NCBI GenBank assembly: GCA_036383515.1
Contig: DASVOE010000104.1
Coordinates: 44,666 to 108,665 of the forward strand
Length of the DNA stretch: 64,000 bases
Direction of reading: 5' to 3'
Source of the DNA: CADEDV01 sp036383515
Lineage (GTDB): Bacteria > Bacteroidota > Bacteroidia > Chitinophagales > Chitinophagaceae
Position numbers and translations under genes: made by a program. Shown here piece by piece: positions 10,801-19,616 of the stretch. The notes beneath the pieces were generated by a model. The model was not told the origin of the DNA and searched no databases. It saw only the letters and a program-made list of their open reading frames with translations. How positions within the stretch are numbered: the first letter of the stretch is position 1; every line of letters starts with the position of its first letter.

Positions 10801-10983
10801 AAATTTCTCTTCCTTAATCTTATTCGACTGACAATAAAGGGTTCTTTTAAACTCCCATATCAATGCCCATCCCGATGGAATACCTGCTTGTACAGATGCC
10901 CCTGCTCCCAAGAAAAAATCTAAACTTCCATTAGGTCTAACAGAAAAACTTCTTAAAAATTCATTATATTCAATCTTGTTCAT
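7855..10983 (-). CDS. Single-chain SIR2-APAZ-short prokaryotic Argonaute
   Basis: A 1042-residue fusion of the kind used in short-Argonaute (SPARSA-like) immunity, where guide-directed recognition of invading DNA triggers NAD+ destruction and cell death. The SIR2 domain spans about 1-300: GAGAS 26-30 with AGIPSG, TTNFDEL 140-146 (N142), KLHGD 182-186 (H184), VVGYSGSDD 221-229; the usual NADase residues are intact. Residues 310-610 fit an APAZ region. The MID domain shows HDSLK...Q (K747, Q758), as in 5'-phosphate guide binding. The PIWI domain begins near 800 with FIGLSYAQ, where the first catalytic Asp is replaced, so slicing is not expected, as in other short pAgos. In most known systems the SIR2-APAZ and Ago chains are separate genes; fused forms are known but fewer. 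The gene starts 32 bp beyond a strong terminator, so it likely has its own promoter. Confidence 0.85.
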   Translation of the reverse strand: MNKIEYNEFLRSFSVRPNGSLDFFLGAGASVQAGIPSGWALIWEFKRTLYCQSNKIKEEKFKDLESERNRNTLQSYFTLQSGYPALYSPEEYSFYFEKCHPNAMDRKFFMQRKVSNIQPSIGHKCLGALYDATKINLLWTTNFDELVENGIKSVNNTLSFEVLSEDNKHQIDNLNHYPRVVKLHGDYRYDKLQNTTDELKELQKNLLDYFTKINTSKGLIVVGYSGSDDSIMNAFEECIKKDKPFPYGLYWCIRKGQIPNDRVAKVLEDLNILEEKIHKKKLSGFVEIEGFDEFLFDLYSICNLAHPEIESIARNLFEKRKPFSAPQANSSFNPIKLNGIKAKSFPNTAFSFESSVQGWKELRELIEGTELIAALSRGKTIVFGDIATIKNKFNGKISSEITTVDFDPHLFSQKDSFFIGMLYDLINFSLLKDYKLSNVGNKVFRKYYSTERRLNANEDLKYINFPNGINKFNVAIYEAFELQIEFFDKELYIVILPSVHFEDNSNLTKFQKQELANKIISSRYNQKANEKLQQWLDFFKTKMGSLDFSLGNFKIQMDENLSFAGIVADRFTSFKGAFKVNEPVLDFHISDNNYSSIHPLKGLKNFGPLDYSFENKSINPSPIKIGLISPKSGLQKITTHLNGLNISSTPNSESEYLIEYSSFSSEYKRYLEIPNGADNKLCAIINDLDVANLSQLQFYDHIKRTIDYFNGIRAEFDLLVLYFPASWQKFRELKNDEYYFDFHDSLKIYCAKKGIKIQFVEDKSINYTDPSKVKWWLSLGMYVKAGGTPWKNRVNTDSTAFIGLSYAQKSLANRNDIVLGSSQIFDSSGQGLRFLLQPIDKPVFIGKNPFMSKEDARRLILKLKEAYFRMDSNAKLEKLVIHKTTHFTRAEMEGIAQALDGISNVELLQIQFTNWRGIRGDVAKRLPHGFPIERGTVVQLDDYSFLLWTHGTVIHNEIENGRKNYYQGKRGIPAPLLIKRFRGQDSIETTVKEILALTKMNWNGGELYKSLPVTLDFSKKLSKMAKQTESLQAIPYDFRFFM

Positions 10984-11010
10984 ATCTCACTATATTTTAT
11001 TACTATTATA

Positions 11011-11032
11011 GAAAAAGGGGCTAAAGCCCCTT
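11011..11032 (-). terminator. Rho-independent terminator of the virus-like block
   Basis: AAGGGGC and GCCCCTT form a 7-bp GC-rich stem with a 4-base loop. On the minus strand the stem is followed by TTTTTC. It closes the long minus-strand block that ends with the ATPase gene and insulates the Argonaute gene, which starts at 10983. Confidence 0.8.
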
Positions 11033-11103
11033 ACTTACTTTCTACAGTGAAAATACTAATTATTAGCTTTTATTTTTCAGACACATTCAAGTTGTTAAGA
11101 TGT

Positions 11104-12585
11104 TTAAAATATCTCCATCTCCCCACCCTGATTAAACCTCCCCATCTGCACAGCCTGACCCTTTTCAGGTATTTCAATCACAACATCTACGTCGTGCTGA
11201 AATGTATTAGCCCCTCTGAACTTTCCATTCTTTGTTGATTGAAAAATGCCGATGATTGATTTTCCTGGATTCGCAGTTTTCAACCTGGTCAAATCATCAG
11301 GTTTTAGGCCAAGTTTGTTTACGCTATCAAGAAATATGAAATCGTATTTAGCCAAGCTCTCCGGGACTTCAGAAGCAACATCAAGATTAGGATGAGCTAC
11401 ATCACTGCTTTTTAGTTTTTCTTGTAGTGTATAATCCAGTCCTTCCTCTTTCGCTACATAAAGTACTTTCCCGTGATTGCGTGCCAAGTAACCGGCAAAT
11501 TCAATGCAAAGTGTAGACTTGCCCATCTTTGGTTTGCCTGAAACCATGCCTGAGAATCCTCGTGACGGATCACCTATCAACTGAAACCATTTTCCCCGAA
11601 AACCAATAGTATCAAATTCCAGATCGGCAAAATCCATTGAGTTCATAATAGTAGGTTTGGGTGTCCCTTCCTTTTCATGGCAGCCGCACCCTAATATCCC
11701 TTCAAGACCATTTAAGGTTGCCGTTTCTATTTGTAACGTCTTGGCCAATTTGTGAGTAACAAATGCTTTCAGGTTCTTTTTAATTTCATACATCTCTACG
11801 ATATACGGATCGTTGTCAGGGATTCGACCTTTCTCAATTGCCCGATTGATATGTTGCAATAATTGCTTTGCTTTTTCTTTAACACCCAATTTGCCATTTA
11901 ACGATATGTACCGTTTAATAAAACCAACTGACGTCAATACTTTTTCTTCACCAATCAGCTTTTTTAAGTTATCATAAGTATCAGATTTTAATTCAATCGC
12001 TATCTTACTCTTCATGTTGTTATAAGTATCAATAAGTTTTCCCTGAATAAAACGGATATGCTCAGCGTATTGTGACGTTTTACGAATTCGCTTTTCCACA
12101 ATTGCCTTTTGTAATGAATTTATAAAGCGGAGAATATCATCCTTTGATTTTGTTTTACCATTCAAATTGACAAACCGCCTGATAAACCGAAGTTCTTCAG
12201 GTATTCTTTCCACCATAGTTGGCTTTGATTCGTCATTTTTTGGTTTAGGTATCTTTGGTGATTTACTTTTTGGAGAGCCGCCAGGATTAACTAAACCCTG
12301 TTTGATCATGGCTTCCTGCATTATCTCCTTATTGGCCTGTTGCTGGACTTCTTTTTTACGCTGTTTATTTTCAGCCTTCTTACTTGCTTCCACAAATTCA
12401 CTGAGTTTGGCAAGATAGATGTCGATGGTCTTCTTAACAGTATCACTTGATTGATATGAATTCCAATTTTCGCCATTATTCGTTGTCTTTACAAGAAACT
12501 CATGTCCCTTTCTAAAGGCTTCTGGCAAAGATGAAAAGTCAATACTCTGTACTTTTTTAAAATAATTATTATGGGCGATTAACAT
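11104..12585 (-). CDS. RecA-fold ATPase with N-terminal repeat region
   Basis: A 493-residue protein and the last gene of the block. The C-terminal 170 residues are a RecA/RadA-like P-loop ATPase: Walker A GKPKMGKST at about 351-358, a second strand with VLYVAKEEGLD, and a Walker B-like YDFIFLDSVN. This suggests a replication, helicase-like or DNA-handling ATPase. It lacks the look of an FtsK/HerA packaging ATPase. The N-terminal part is helical and Lys-rich, with two internal repeats (about 132-188 and 220-272) sharing F-I-(R/K)-R-(F/Y) and LNGK. Between repeats and ATPase sits LNGLEGILG (291-299), one copy of the shared block motif, followed by a Cys-rich CGCH. The gene begins 11 bp after the helicase stop, so the two are co-transcribed. 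Confidence 0.7.
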   Translation of the reverse strand: MLIAHNNYFKKVQSIDFSSLPEAFRKGHEFLVKTTNNGENWNSYQSSDTVKKTIDIYLAKLSEFVEASKKAENKQRKKEVQQQANKEIMQEAMIKQGLVNPGGSPKSKSPKIPKPKNDESKPTMVERIPEELRFIRRFVNLNGKTKSKDDILRFINSLQKAIVEKRIRKTSQYAEHIRFIQGKLIDTYNNMKSKIAIELKSDTYDNLKKLIGEEKVLTSVGFIKRYISLNGKLGVKEKAKQLLQHINRAIEKGRIPDNDPYIVEMYEIKKNLKAFVTHKLAKTLQIETATLNGLEGILGCGCHEKEGTPKPTIMNSMDFADLEFDTIGFRGKWFQLIGDPSRGFSGMVSGKPKMGKSTLCIEFAGYLARNHGKVLYVAKEEGLDYTLQEKLKSSDVAHPNLDVASEVPESLAKYDFIFLDSVNKLGLKPDDLTRLKTANPGKSIIGIFQSTKNGKFRGANTFQHDVDVVIEIPEKGQAVQMGRFNQGGEMEIF

Positions 12586-12595
12586 AGGATAGGTA

Positions 12596-15500
12596 TTATG
12601 CTGCTAATAATTCGAGTTCAAGGGTAAGTGCTTCGGCTTCCAGTTCCAGTATTGAGATGCTATCATCAATTTCTCTCTCCTCATCGGGTAATTCAATTTT
12701 CTTTCTGTTGGAGTATCGGATGTTTGCCGTTTTCAAATCTTTAAGTTGCGATGAGTGAATCGTAACAGAACAACTGTGATTATCTTGTAGTAGCTCTATT
12801 AGTTTTCCAATATTCCTTTCTGGTAAAACGGCCACCATTTTATCAGCAACTTTTTCAAAATTGTTTTTTTCTACTAATTCAAGAATCTGCTTATCAAGAT
12901 AAATATCTCCACCTCTTGTTCGTGAAGCTGCAATGATCAATTTGAAATTCTCTCCAGTTCTGAAAATTGATAAGCCATTGTTGGTAACAATCTGATTATT
13001 CTGCGTAAGAGATTTAATAAGTGGAAGAGCCTTTAAAATGGGTACAACAACACGATTCTGTATTTGCTCTCCGGGATTCCAGTTCTCTGGCATCAGGATT
13101 CCTTTTATTGTTCTCTTATCAAGTGTTGTATAGCTAACAAGTTTTCCCTTGAAATCACTGAATGCCTGCAAAAGATTTCCGGTTATGATGTGCCGTGTTC
13201 TACGGTCTACATTGTTTTGCTTGGTATAACTTTCCCATTCATTTAGAAAATCATCTATCGGCATTTCCTTTATATCTGAGCTTGCCCCGATGATTGCCAT
13301 TATATCTTCAGAGTATGATGCAGGTATAGCGAGATACTTACCGCTATTGGCAATGGCAAACCTTAGTTTAATTGCAGATGGTGCATAAGGATTTTTCTTT
13401 TTCTTATCAACTACGTATCCGAGAAACAAAGAAGGCACTAATTCATTGCCGGCATTGTAAGTCTCTACCGGATATTGAAGCGCTTGCCCAACGTAGAAGA
13501 AGCCAAATATTTTCGATAGGTATTGTTTTCTGTTATCAAAAATTCGTTTTACCTGATCGAACTTATCTTTTCTCGCCTGTTCTAATTCCTGCGTTCTTTT
13601 TGCAATTTCCTGTTGAGCTGCACCGATTCCGTGCTTTTCCTGAAGTTTTTTAATTGCTTTCTCCTGCGGGATATTCTTAATCAGATCATCATACTTTGCA
13701 TTTATTTCATCATTCTCCAGTTCTAATTGTTTTTCCTGGAACAATATGTAGTCCTCTGCTAAGTTTGCCTGCAACATTTTAGCATCTTGCCCTTGTAACG
13801 ATTCATTAATAAGATTTTTCAATTCAGTTTTTGTAAATGGTTTTTTTAAAACGTTGGCACGAACTGTTTCCAGCACACTGTCATCCCCGAATTCGCTATC
13901 GCTTCCTTTTCCCATCTTGATGACCTTTGATGAAAGAGTTTCAGCTTCCAGATCCATTGCTTCTACTTCCAAATCATATTCACCAACCTGTTTCAAGTAG
14001 TCTACGTAATCATTATATCGTTCTGAAATATCATTATAGAAATCATGTTGCATTTTGGTAGAAAGGACGGCAACACGGCCAGATACTCTATGAGCAGCTT
14101 CTTCCATTATCAAAGCATCCTGATTACCATTATCTGATTTTGAGTTTTCAAGTGATAGAGGGTCATCAAGAAGTTCATTGATCTCTTTATTTTCCATCAG
14201 GTAATCACGAACAATTTTATCTCCATACTTATTGAGAAAATCAGGAACATCTAAAATCTTGGTGGATTGTTTTTGATTGGATGTGGTATTCGCATCAAGA
14301 GACTTCAGTTTCTTTTGCAGCATCATCATTAACCGCTTCTCTGCCGGTATTGCTGAAGTTACATAATCATAGATTGGCTTTAAGATTTGCCCGGTTCGAT
14401 TAATGCGGCCACGTTTCTGAACTTCAGTATTAATATCCAGCTCTGCCTGCAAAACAATCATCACTCTTTGCCTCACCTGCTCTTTCGGAACTTTAGCAGT
14501 AGGTATAGCATGTGCGGATGCCCCGGTGGAACCCGACTGGTTAATCATCAATACATCTACTTCATTATTATTAAACTGTCGAAAGGCATCATTCGTGTTG
14601 ATCTTTTTTCTCGATAACACTAATCCTTTCCCGGTTTTTGAATTTAATTGTACTTCCAGTTTCCTGCCGGTAACCTCTGCTACCGAATAACCTGCTTCTT
14701 TTAATTTCTGAATAATAACATCAATAGGTGAAATAGTTATGCCTGTGGAAGCAGCTTTTATTTTATTTAAAATGCGATGATATTCGGCTTGCGCTTCAAC
14801 CGGCAATTCACTTACTTCAAATTTTTTGAATATCGGATTTCCGTCAACATCCTTTTCAGTGTAACGAAGAATTCCATCTAATCCTCTTTTTAAGACTTCG
14901 GAAAAGTCAGCATTGATCGTATCGTCATCAGCGACTGGCATTCCTTGCTCATTTTCCATCGCCTCAATAAAGCTGCCCATCGTTGAAGCAAAAGCAATAA
15001 TGGGTTTCTTTCCCTCCCGCAATCTTTGAATAGCTCTTTCTGCAACTGATTCAGCTTTTAAGGAAAAGAGCATTTGATTAATGACCTGGAATACTTTGGA
15101 GAAATAAGGAAGGTTGTCAACACCAGCCTGGGAAGTGCCTTCCCTGATTTCAATTTCTTTTCCCTCTGCTACGGCGATCTTATCGAGTTCTTCTACCTGC
15201 TCGTCAACGTGACTGGATTGGAATGCTATGATGTCACGAAGTATTTCAGTAATGTTATCGGCAATGGCCTTATGCTCTTCGGCTTTATCATCGAGATTAA
15301 TGTAGTTTACTTCTACACCTTCAAAACTTCTTTCTCTGCGAAGCATCTGACCTTCGGCAACAAGTTGTGATGATAAAACTTCCTGCAAGGCCACGCCTCC
15401 TCTTGTAATAGCTTCCACCAGTTCATCACGGCTCATATTGCAGTCCGCAATAGCTGTTTTCATCGCATAGATCGGCATGTTATCCGGTCGTTTGGCAAAG

Positions 15501-17797
15501 GTGGCAGATAAGAACACGACCCCTCTTGTTTTACTAACTACTCCCTGTAAGAAGTTACCTGTATTTGAAGAACCAGAACTATTATGCGCTTCGTCAAGGA
15601 TAAAAATATTATCCTCTGCAAGTGACATCAGAAATCCTGGCTTCTCAGGTTTCTTTTCTGGTGAATTGAATTGCGAATAGGTTCCTACGACAAAGTCATG
15701 CTGCGAAGGCACAACACGGGTTGTAAATATTTCCTGTTGTTCAGGATAAGAAGGCGCCTGGTAAATAACATTTCCATCTTCGTCTTTAATATCGGTCTTG
15801 GATTCCCGGCCATTGACGATAAATGGTTTCAAATTTCCTGACCCAATTGCCGAAAGATCCCGGTAAATATCAGAAAACAAGTTTGCCTTTTCGGTCAGGA
15901 ACATAGGTTTTACTCCCTGATTCACGGCATATCGAATCATGGCTGCGGCTACACGTCCCTTTCCAATACCTGTCTGATCACCGATAATCATTCCCTGGTC
16001 TCTGGCTTCAATGTTATATATCGCCATTGCAACGGCATCAATTTGCTCTGCTGATAATACTTTACATAGTGCAGCCTTGTTCGGATATTTTAAACGATGC
16101 CGAACGAAGTTGTCGATATCCCCACCAACTTCTTCTTTAATCTTTTCAATTGCCGTTTTAGTTTCAAATGCCATGCTATCGGGGACCTGTGTATTTAGAA
16201 CGATGCAAGCGTCAGAAGCTGGCTCATAAGGCGATCCCAATTCCTCAAAACCTAATAAATTTTGCAAATCCAATGCTTCCTTTTCAAGATCACCAATTGA
16301 TTTCATAGGATTATAGTTTTCTATTGCATCAATTACTTTTTCAAAGAGTTCGTCAAAGGTTTTTACTTCGAAATCTTTTGCCGGATTAAATACAGGAGAA
16401 GCACCAATAGGCACAGGCTTTCTTCCATTTATTAGTATAAGGCGAACATCAAAAGATGTCCCTTGCCTTGAATAGAGTTTTTGCCCATTGATATTGATTA
16501 CATCTGCAACATTGAAACGACTATACAGGTAGTTAAAAAAAACTCTTTGCTTGCCCGCTTGTATTCGTCCTTTGTCATCCCAGCGTGTATGGCCACCAAC
16601 GATAACAGCACCTTTGCCATTATCTTTCATGCAATCCAATGCACGAAGAGCCATAACATGCTCTAAAGATTTTATGCGAAATGTATCATACAATATTTCA
16701 TCTTCGTTGATACCAAACGGAGGATTTGTCAAAACAGCATCAAATTGCTTATAGTATTCCTTGAAAGGTTTGGTTGCATCTTCATTTATTACTTTATAAA
16801 AACTTTGTGTCTGAAGGTTCCGGTTTCTTAATTCGCCGATTTCATTTACAATAAAATTTATCGGCTTGCCTGCAATAGTTAATAGTCCATTTCCGGCTGA
16901 CGGTTCAAAATATTTGTGTCCGGCAAGTGGCTTATGTATACCACAAAAAACACCAGCCAGGTAAGCAATGGGTGCAGGTGTAGAGTATTGCTGCAATAAG
17001 ATAGATTGTGACGTTCTATGTGAAAGATTAACCTGCGAGTTATACAACTCCACGATCTTATTAAAACGTTCTTTGATTGTTCCTTCACTATTTGCTAGTT
17101 CCCTTGCTCTTCGAACGATAGCCAGTTCGGTAAGTTCTTTTACTTCTGTTTTATCTAATAACCCAATAGATGCAGCAAGTTTTTCGATGGACTTTTTATT
17201 CTGGGACTTGCCTTGTATCAAATCTCTTTCTACAATTGAAATAAACTTGTCTGCATTACTTTTAAGATCATTAATCCCTTCCAATCCGAGTAATTGATCG
17301 TCTGCAAACGAATAGTGGTCATTTGACGTGAGAATGATGTGATCAAGAAGCCTTAAATCAAATAAATAGGCTGCTTCTTTTAATTTTTCTGTTAACACCT
17401 TATCAGCTCTACTCGGGTGCGTGCTTCCAGAAGGATGATTATGGCATAAAATGAATGATGTGCAAGCACACTTAAGAGCTACCCCAAATATTAGCCTCAT
17501 ATCAGCAACAACAATATTAATTCCACCTCTTGAATGGCGATAGTAACCAAGGATGTCATTTGCCCTGTTAAGATATAGGACTATTGCTTGCTCCTGGAGC
17601 TCAATATCGCCTTTATCAAAAGTTCGCCGCAAAAACTTAATGACATCATTTGAGGTGTAAACTGCTCCAAAAAGTTTTGCCCTATCACGATTATACGTTA
17701 TCTCGATTTCAGGGACATAGATTTCAGGTACATCGCCTAAGACTATTTCCGGAACTTGAGGATATTTTCTTTTCTTCAATTGCTTACCTTTTCTCAT
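12596..17797 (-). CDS. JAB/RadC-like, N6-adenine methylase and strawberry-notch helicase fusion
   Basis: A 1733-residue multidomain protein of mobile elements. Domain 1 (about 35-170) is RadC/JAB-like with E69, HNHPSG at 119-124 and D132, a predicted zinc-binding site. Domain 2 (about 265-490) is an N6-adenine DNA methylase with FEPSAGNGLL (297-306) and NPPF (358-361). Domain 3 (about 570-1200) is a strawberry-notch-type helicase with GDQTGIGKGR (606-615), DEAH (735-738), and a C-terminal helicase half with QSGSTGASAHAI and QKRGRINRTGQ. The rest is helical and of unknown role. Methylase-helicase fusions such as phage P1 DarB protect element DNA from restriction; that role is inferred here. 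LLGLEGINDL (169-178) and LLGFEELG (514-521) mark the joins between the first three domains and match the motif shared across the block. Confidence 0.8.
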   Translation of the reverse strand: MRKGKQLKKRKYPQVPEIVLGDVPEIYVPEIEITYNRDRAKLFGAVYTSNDVIKFLRRTFDKGDIELQEQAIVLYLNRANDILGYYRHSRGGINIVVADMRLIFGVALKCACTSFILCHNHPSGSTHPSRADKVLTEKLKEAAYLFDLRLLDHIILTSNDHYSFADDQLLGLEGINDLKSNADKFISIVERDLIQGKSQNKKSIEKLAASIGLLDKTEVKELTELAIVRRARELANSEGTIKERFNKIVELYNSQVNLSHRTSQSILLQQYSTPAPIAYLAGVFCGIHKPLAGHKYFEPSAGNGLLTIAGKPINFIVNEIGELRNRNLQTQSFYKVINEDATKPFKEYYKQFDAVLTNPPFGINEDEILYDTFRIKSLEHVMALRALDCMKDNGKGAVIVGGHTRWDDKGRIQAGKQRVFFNYLYSRFNVADVININGQKLYSRQGTSFDVRLILINGRKPVPIGASPVFNPAKDFEVKTFDELFEKVIDAIENYNPMKSIGDLEKEALDLQNLLGFEELGSPYEPASDACIVLNTQVPDSMAFETKTAIEKIKEEVGGDIDNFVRHRLKYPNKAALCKVLSAEQIDAVAMAIYNIEARDQGMIIGDQTGIGKGRVAAAMIRYAVNQGVKPMFLTEKANLFSDIYRDLSAIGSGNLKPFIVNGRESKTDIKDEDGNVIYQAPSYPEQQEIFTTRVVPSQHDFVVGTYSQFNSPEKKPEKPGFLMSLAEDNIFILDEAHNSSGSSNTGNFLQGVVSKTRGVVFLSATFAKRPDNMPIYAMKTAIADCNMSRDELVEAITRGGVALQEVLSSQLVAEGQMLRRERSFEGVEVNYINLDDKAEEHKAIADNITEILRDIIAFQSSHVDEQVEELDKIAVAEGKEIEIREGTSQAGVDNLPYFSKVFQVINQMLFSLKAESVAERAIQRLREGKKPIIAFASTMGSFIEAMENEQGMPVADDDTINADFSEVLKRGLDGILRYTEKDVDGNPIFKKFEVSELPVEAQAEYHRILNKIKAASTGITISPIDVIIQKLKEAGYSVAEVTGRKLEVQLNSKTGKGLVLSRKKINTNDAFRQFNNNEVDVLMINQSGSTGASAHAIPTAKVPKEQVRQRVMIVLQAELDINTEVQKRGRINRTGQILKPIYDYVTSAIPAEKRLMMMLQKKLKSLDANTTSNQKQSTKILDVPDFLNKYGDKIVRDYLMENKEINELLDDPLSLENSKSDNGNQDALIMEEAAHRVSGRVAVLSTKMQHDFYNDISERYNDYVDYLKQVGEYDLEVEAMDLEAETLSSKVIKMGKGSDSEFGDDSVLETVRANVLKKPFTKTELKNLINESLQGQDAKMLQANLAEDYILFQEKQLELENDEINAKYDDLIKNIPQEKAIKKLQEKHGIGAAQQEIAKRTQELEQARKDKFDQVKRIFDNRKQYLSKIFGFFYVGQALQYPVETYNAGNELVPSLFLGYVVDKKKKNPYAPSAIKLRFAIANSGKYLAIPASYSEDIMAIIGASSDIKEMPIDDFLNEWESYTKQNNVDRRTRHIITGNLLQAFSDFKGKLVSYTTLDKRTIKGILMPENWNPGEQIQNRVVVPILKALPLIKSLTQNNQIVTNNGLSIFRTGENFKLIIAASRTRGGDIYLDKQILELVEKNNFEKVADKMVAVLPERNIGKLIELLQDNHSCSVTIHSSQLKDLKTANIRYSNRKKIELPDEEREIDDSISILELEAEALTLELELLAA

Positions 17798-17825
17798 GAC
17801 ATACTGAATTAGTATTCAGATTCGA

Positions 17826-18011
17826 TCAGGGTTGGGAATGTTCTTCGGTCATATCATTTGTAATTATTTCCCCAATAATGGAGCCGATGAAACCACCGAG
17901 CATTACGTAAGGCACAGCATCTCTTTTTGCGGACTGTGCATACCAATATGCAATAAGTGAGACCAATAGAGTACTGGTTGATACAATAGCTTTTTCTTTC
18001 ATCAAACTCAT
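17826..18011 (-). CDS. Small two-helix membrane protein
   Basis: A 61-residue protein with two hydrophobic segments (about 8-24 and 34-50, the second with GGFIGSIIGE) and an acidic tail. No family recognised. Its start overlaps the stop of the preceding gene by 4 bp (ATGA-type), which supports its being translated. Small membrane proteins of this kind are common in virus and conjugation gene blocks. Confidence 0.55.
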   Translation of the reverse strand: MSLMKEKAIVSTSTLLVSLIAYWYAQSAKRDAVPYVMLGGFIGSIIGEIITNDMTEEHSQP

Positions 18012-18700
18012 TTATTAGAAATATGGTGAGTGATGATCCCGGACAAGAGAGCAGAGCCAACAACAAGCCATTTTCTTGCCGATCGTTGTCGTTTTAATTT
18101 CTTATTGAGTTGAAAGTTATTTTTCTCCAGTACCGTTTGCTGTTTCAGCGATTGTGAAAAAAGGATAGCCTGGCTTAAATTTTCGTGCTCTCTTAGTGCT
18201 ATGATGGCATCTTTGCGACTTAGCAGACTATCATATTGCGTCATCTGGATTTCATATAGACTGTCTTTTTGTTCTACAAACTGTAAGTATTCACCAGCCA
18301 ATAATGCCAGGGAATCACAATTTTGAAGCCCATCATTTGTGGGAGTAAAAGGAACTGATGTCTTTTTAAGGAGTTCCTTTGCTGGAAAGCCAGGAGCTTT
18401 GATGATCTTTCTTAATTGTGCAGCTTTTGCACCTGCTTTTTCTTTCGCAGCTTTAAGCTCTGCTTTTGTGCTTTGCAATTCTACTTGAAGTTGCCGGTTA
18501 CCTTGTTCTAGTTCCCTAATTCTTGTGTGGTAAGTCGCATGAATGCTATCTGCTTGTGACCTCAGCAAAGATGTTACTGACATTGTTGGTTGTTTTGCAG
18601 ACCTTCCACAATCAGTAATAAAAAGTAGTGCCGTGCAACAACCAAGAATAAAGGAAATAAGAATAATAGCAATAGAAGATTTAAGTCGTAATGAAATCAT
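18008..18700 (-). CDS. Membrane-anchored coiled-coil protein
   Basis: A 230-residue protein with an N-terminal membrane segment (about 9-30), a long coiled coil (about 55-100, LEQGNRQLQVELQSTKAELK), a Pro-containing break, a second helical stretch (about 125-195) and a hydrophobic C-terminal helix. No known domain. The shape resembles envelope-spanning or spanin-like proteins of phages, but no spanin signature is seen, so that is only a guess. It sits between small membrane proteins in the cell-wall cluster. Confidence 0.6.
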   Translation of the reverse strand: MISLRLKSSIAIILISFILGCCTALLFITDCGRSAKQPTMSVTSLLRSQADSIHATYHTRIRELEQGNRQLQVELQSTKAELKAAKEKAGAKAAQLRKIIKAPGFPAKELLKKTSVPFTPTNDGLQNCDSLALLAGEYLQFVEQKDSLYEIQMTQYDSLLSRKDAIIALREHENLSQAILFSQSLKQQTVLEKNNFQLNKKLKRQRSARKWLVVGSALLSGIITHHISNK

Positions 18701-18719
18701 AGGTTAGGGATTTAATGGT

Positions 18720-18950
18720 TTATAATTTTGTTTTCTTTTCAATGGAATAACCGAAGCATCCGGCACTTACCAGGCTTACAAAAGACCAGTACATAAATTC
18801 AGGTATATCGAGATGAAAGAATTGTTGTGCTATCCAACTCACAATCATTGCTACAATAAACAAAGCCGTTGCCGCTTCCCGAAGACTGAAGCAACCATTC
18901 TTGTCTTTCAGCAATTGCAATAAGAATAATATGATACGTTTTCTTTTCAT
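18720..18950 (-). CDS. Small membrane protein, holin-like in size and context
   Basis: A 76-residue protein with two hydrophobic helices (about 26-43 and 50-68) and basic ends (MKRKR, EKKTK). Its start overlaps the stop of the L,D-transpeptidase-like gene by 4 bp. Two short membrane helices next to wall hydrolases fit a holin, but there is no sequence signature and other small membrane proteins in the block are equally possible. Confidence 0.5.
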   Translation of the reverse strand: MKRKRIILFLLQLLKDKNGCFSLREAATALFIVAMIVSWIAQQFFHLDIPEFMYWSFVSLVSAGCFGYSIEKKTKL

Positions 18951-19615
18951 TTGACCAGTTGATAAACAATTATACCTGCTCCAATACCCACCCCGATGCC
19001 GGCAACACTGAAAATCATTTTCTTCTTTTCATTCCTGGCTATGGCTCTTTTATCAATCAGCGTATATGTAAAACTGTTGTCGTACAACTGCCTGTGCCTT
19101 TCACACAATTGCATGAACAGGTTAAAATCATTGATATTGGCGAACACCTGGCAGCCCGCAGAATATTTATCGATCTCTTTTGTAGTTCCATTCACAGAAG
19201 CATGGTGAATATTAATACCAAACATTCCGGTTTCGGATATTCCATTCATAAAATCCAGCACTGCATTGCGATCATAATCTCTCAACACCTTAACCGGTCT
19301 TCGCTGAACAAGTGCATTGTATTTACCCCGGTGTAAACCGATCTGGTAGGCTCCTGGGTATTGGCCTTGGGAAAGAATGGCCGTTCCCTGCGGGTGCATT
19401 GGAGATTGCAACCAGTAGGTCCCCGGATCGGTTGTTGCTGCAAACCGATAATGCACCCACTGCTGCTGACTGTTTTTAAAAAATACATGGATCTCATCAT
19501 CAAACTTGTTTGCAATAATGCTGTCAGCCCTTATGCCAACGATGTTTAATTCAAATGGTCTTACATATACTTCATAAGAGTAGAAGGCAATTGCTTTTAC
19601 AATTGCAGCCAACAT
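18947..19615 (-). CDS. L,D-transpeptidase-like (YkuD-like) protein with C-terminal membrane segment
   Basis: A 222-residue protein. The central region has the order typical of L,D-transpeptidase folds: GINIHHAS (H137/H138) followed by YSAGCQVF with S152 and C155, close to the HG...SxGC core. The C-terminus (about 200-220) is a hydrophobic Gly-rich helix, GIGVGIGAGIIVYQLV. It would act on peptidoglycan stem peptides or a related amide. The match is to the motif only, and the sequence is distant from canonical enzymes. It is one gene in a run of wall-directed genes, adjacent to two amidases. Confidence 0.55.
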   Translation of the reverse strand: MLAAIVKAIAFYSYEVYVRPFELNIVGIRADSIIANKFDDEIHVFFKNSQQQWVHYRFAATTDPGTYWLQSPMHPQGTAILSQGQYPGAYQIGLHRGKYNALVQRRPVKVLRDYDRNAVLDFMNGISETGMFGINIHHASVNGTTKEIDKYSAGCQVFANINDFNLFMQLCERHRQLYDNSFTYTLIDKRAIARNEKKKMIFSVAGIGVGIGAGIIVYQLVK

Positions 19616-19616
19616 A

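Noticed and set aside
11104..12585. Packaging ATPase of the FtsK/HerA type
   Set aside because: Walker A (GKPKMGKST) and the following strand pattern are RecA/RadA-like; no HerA-specific motif.
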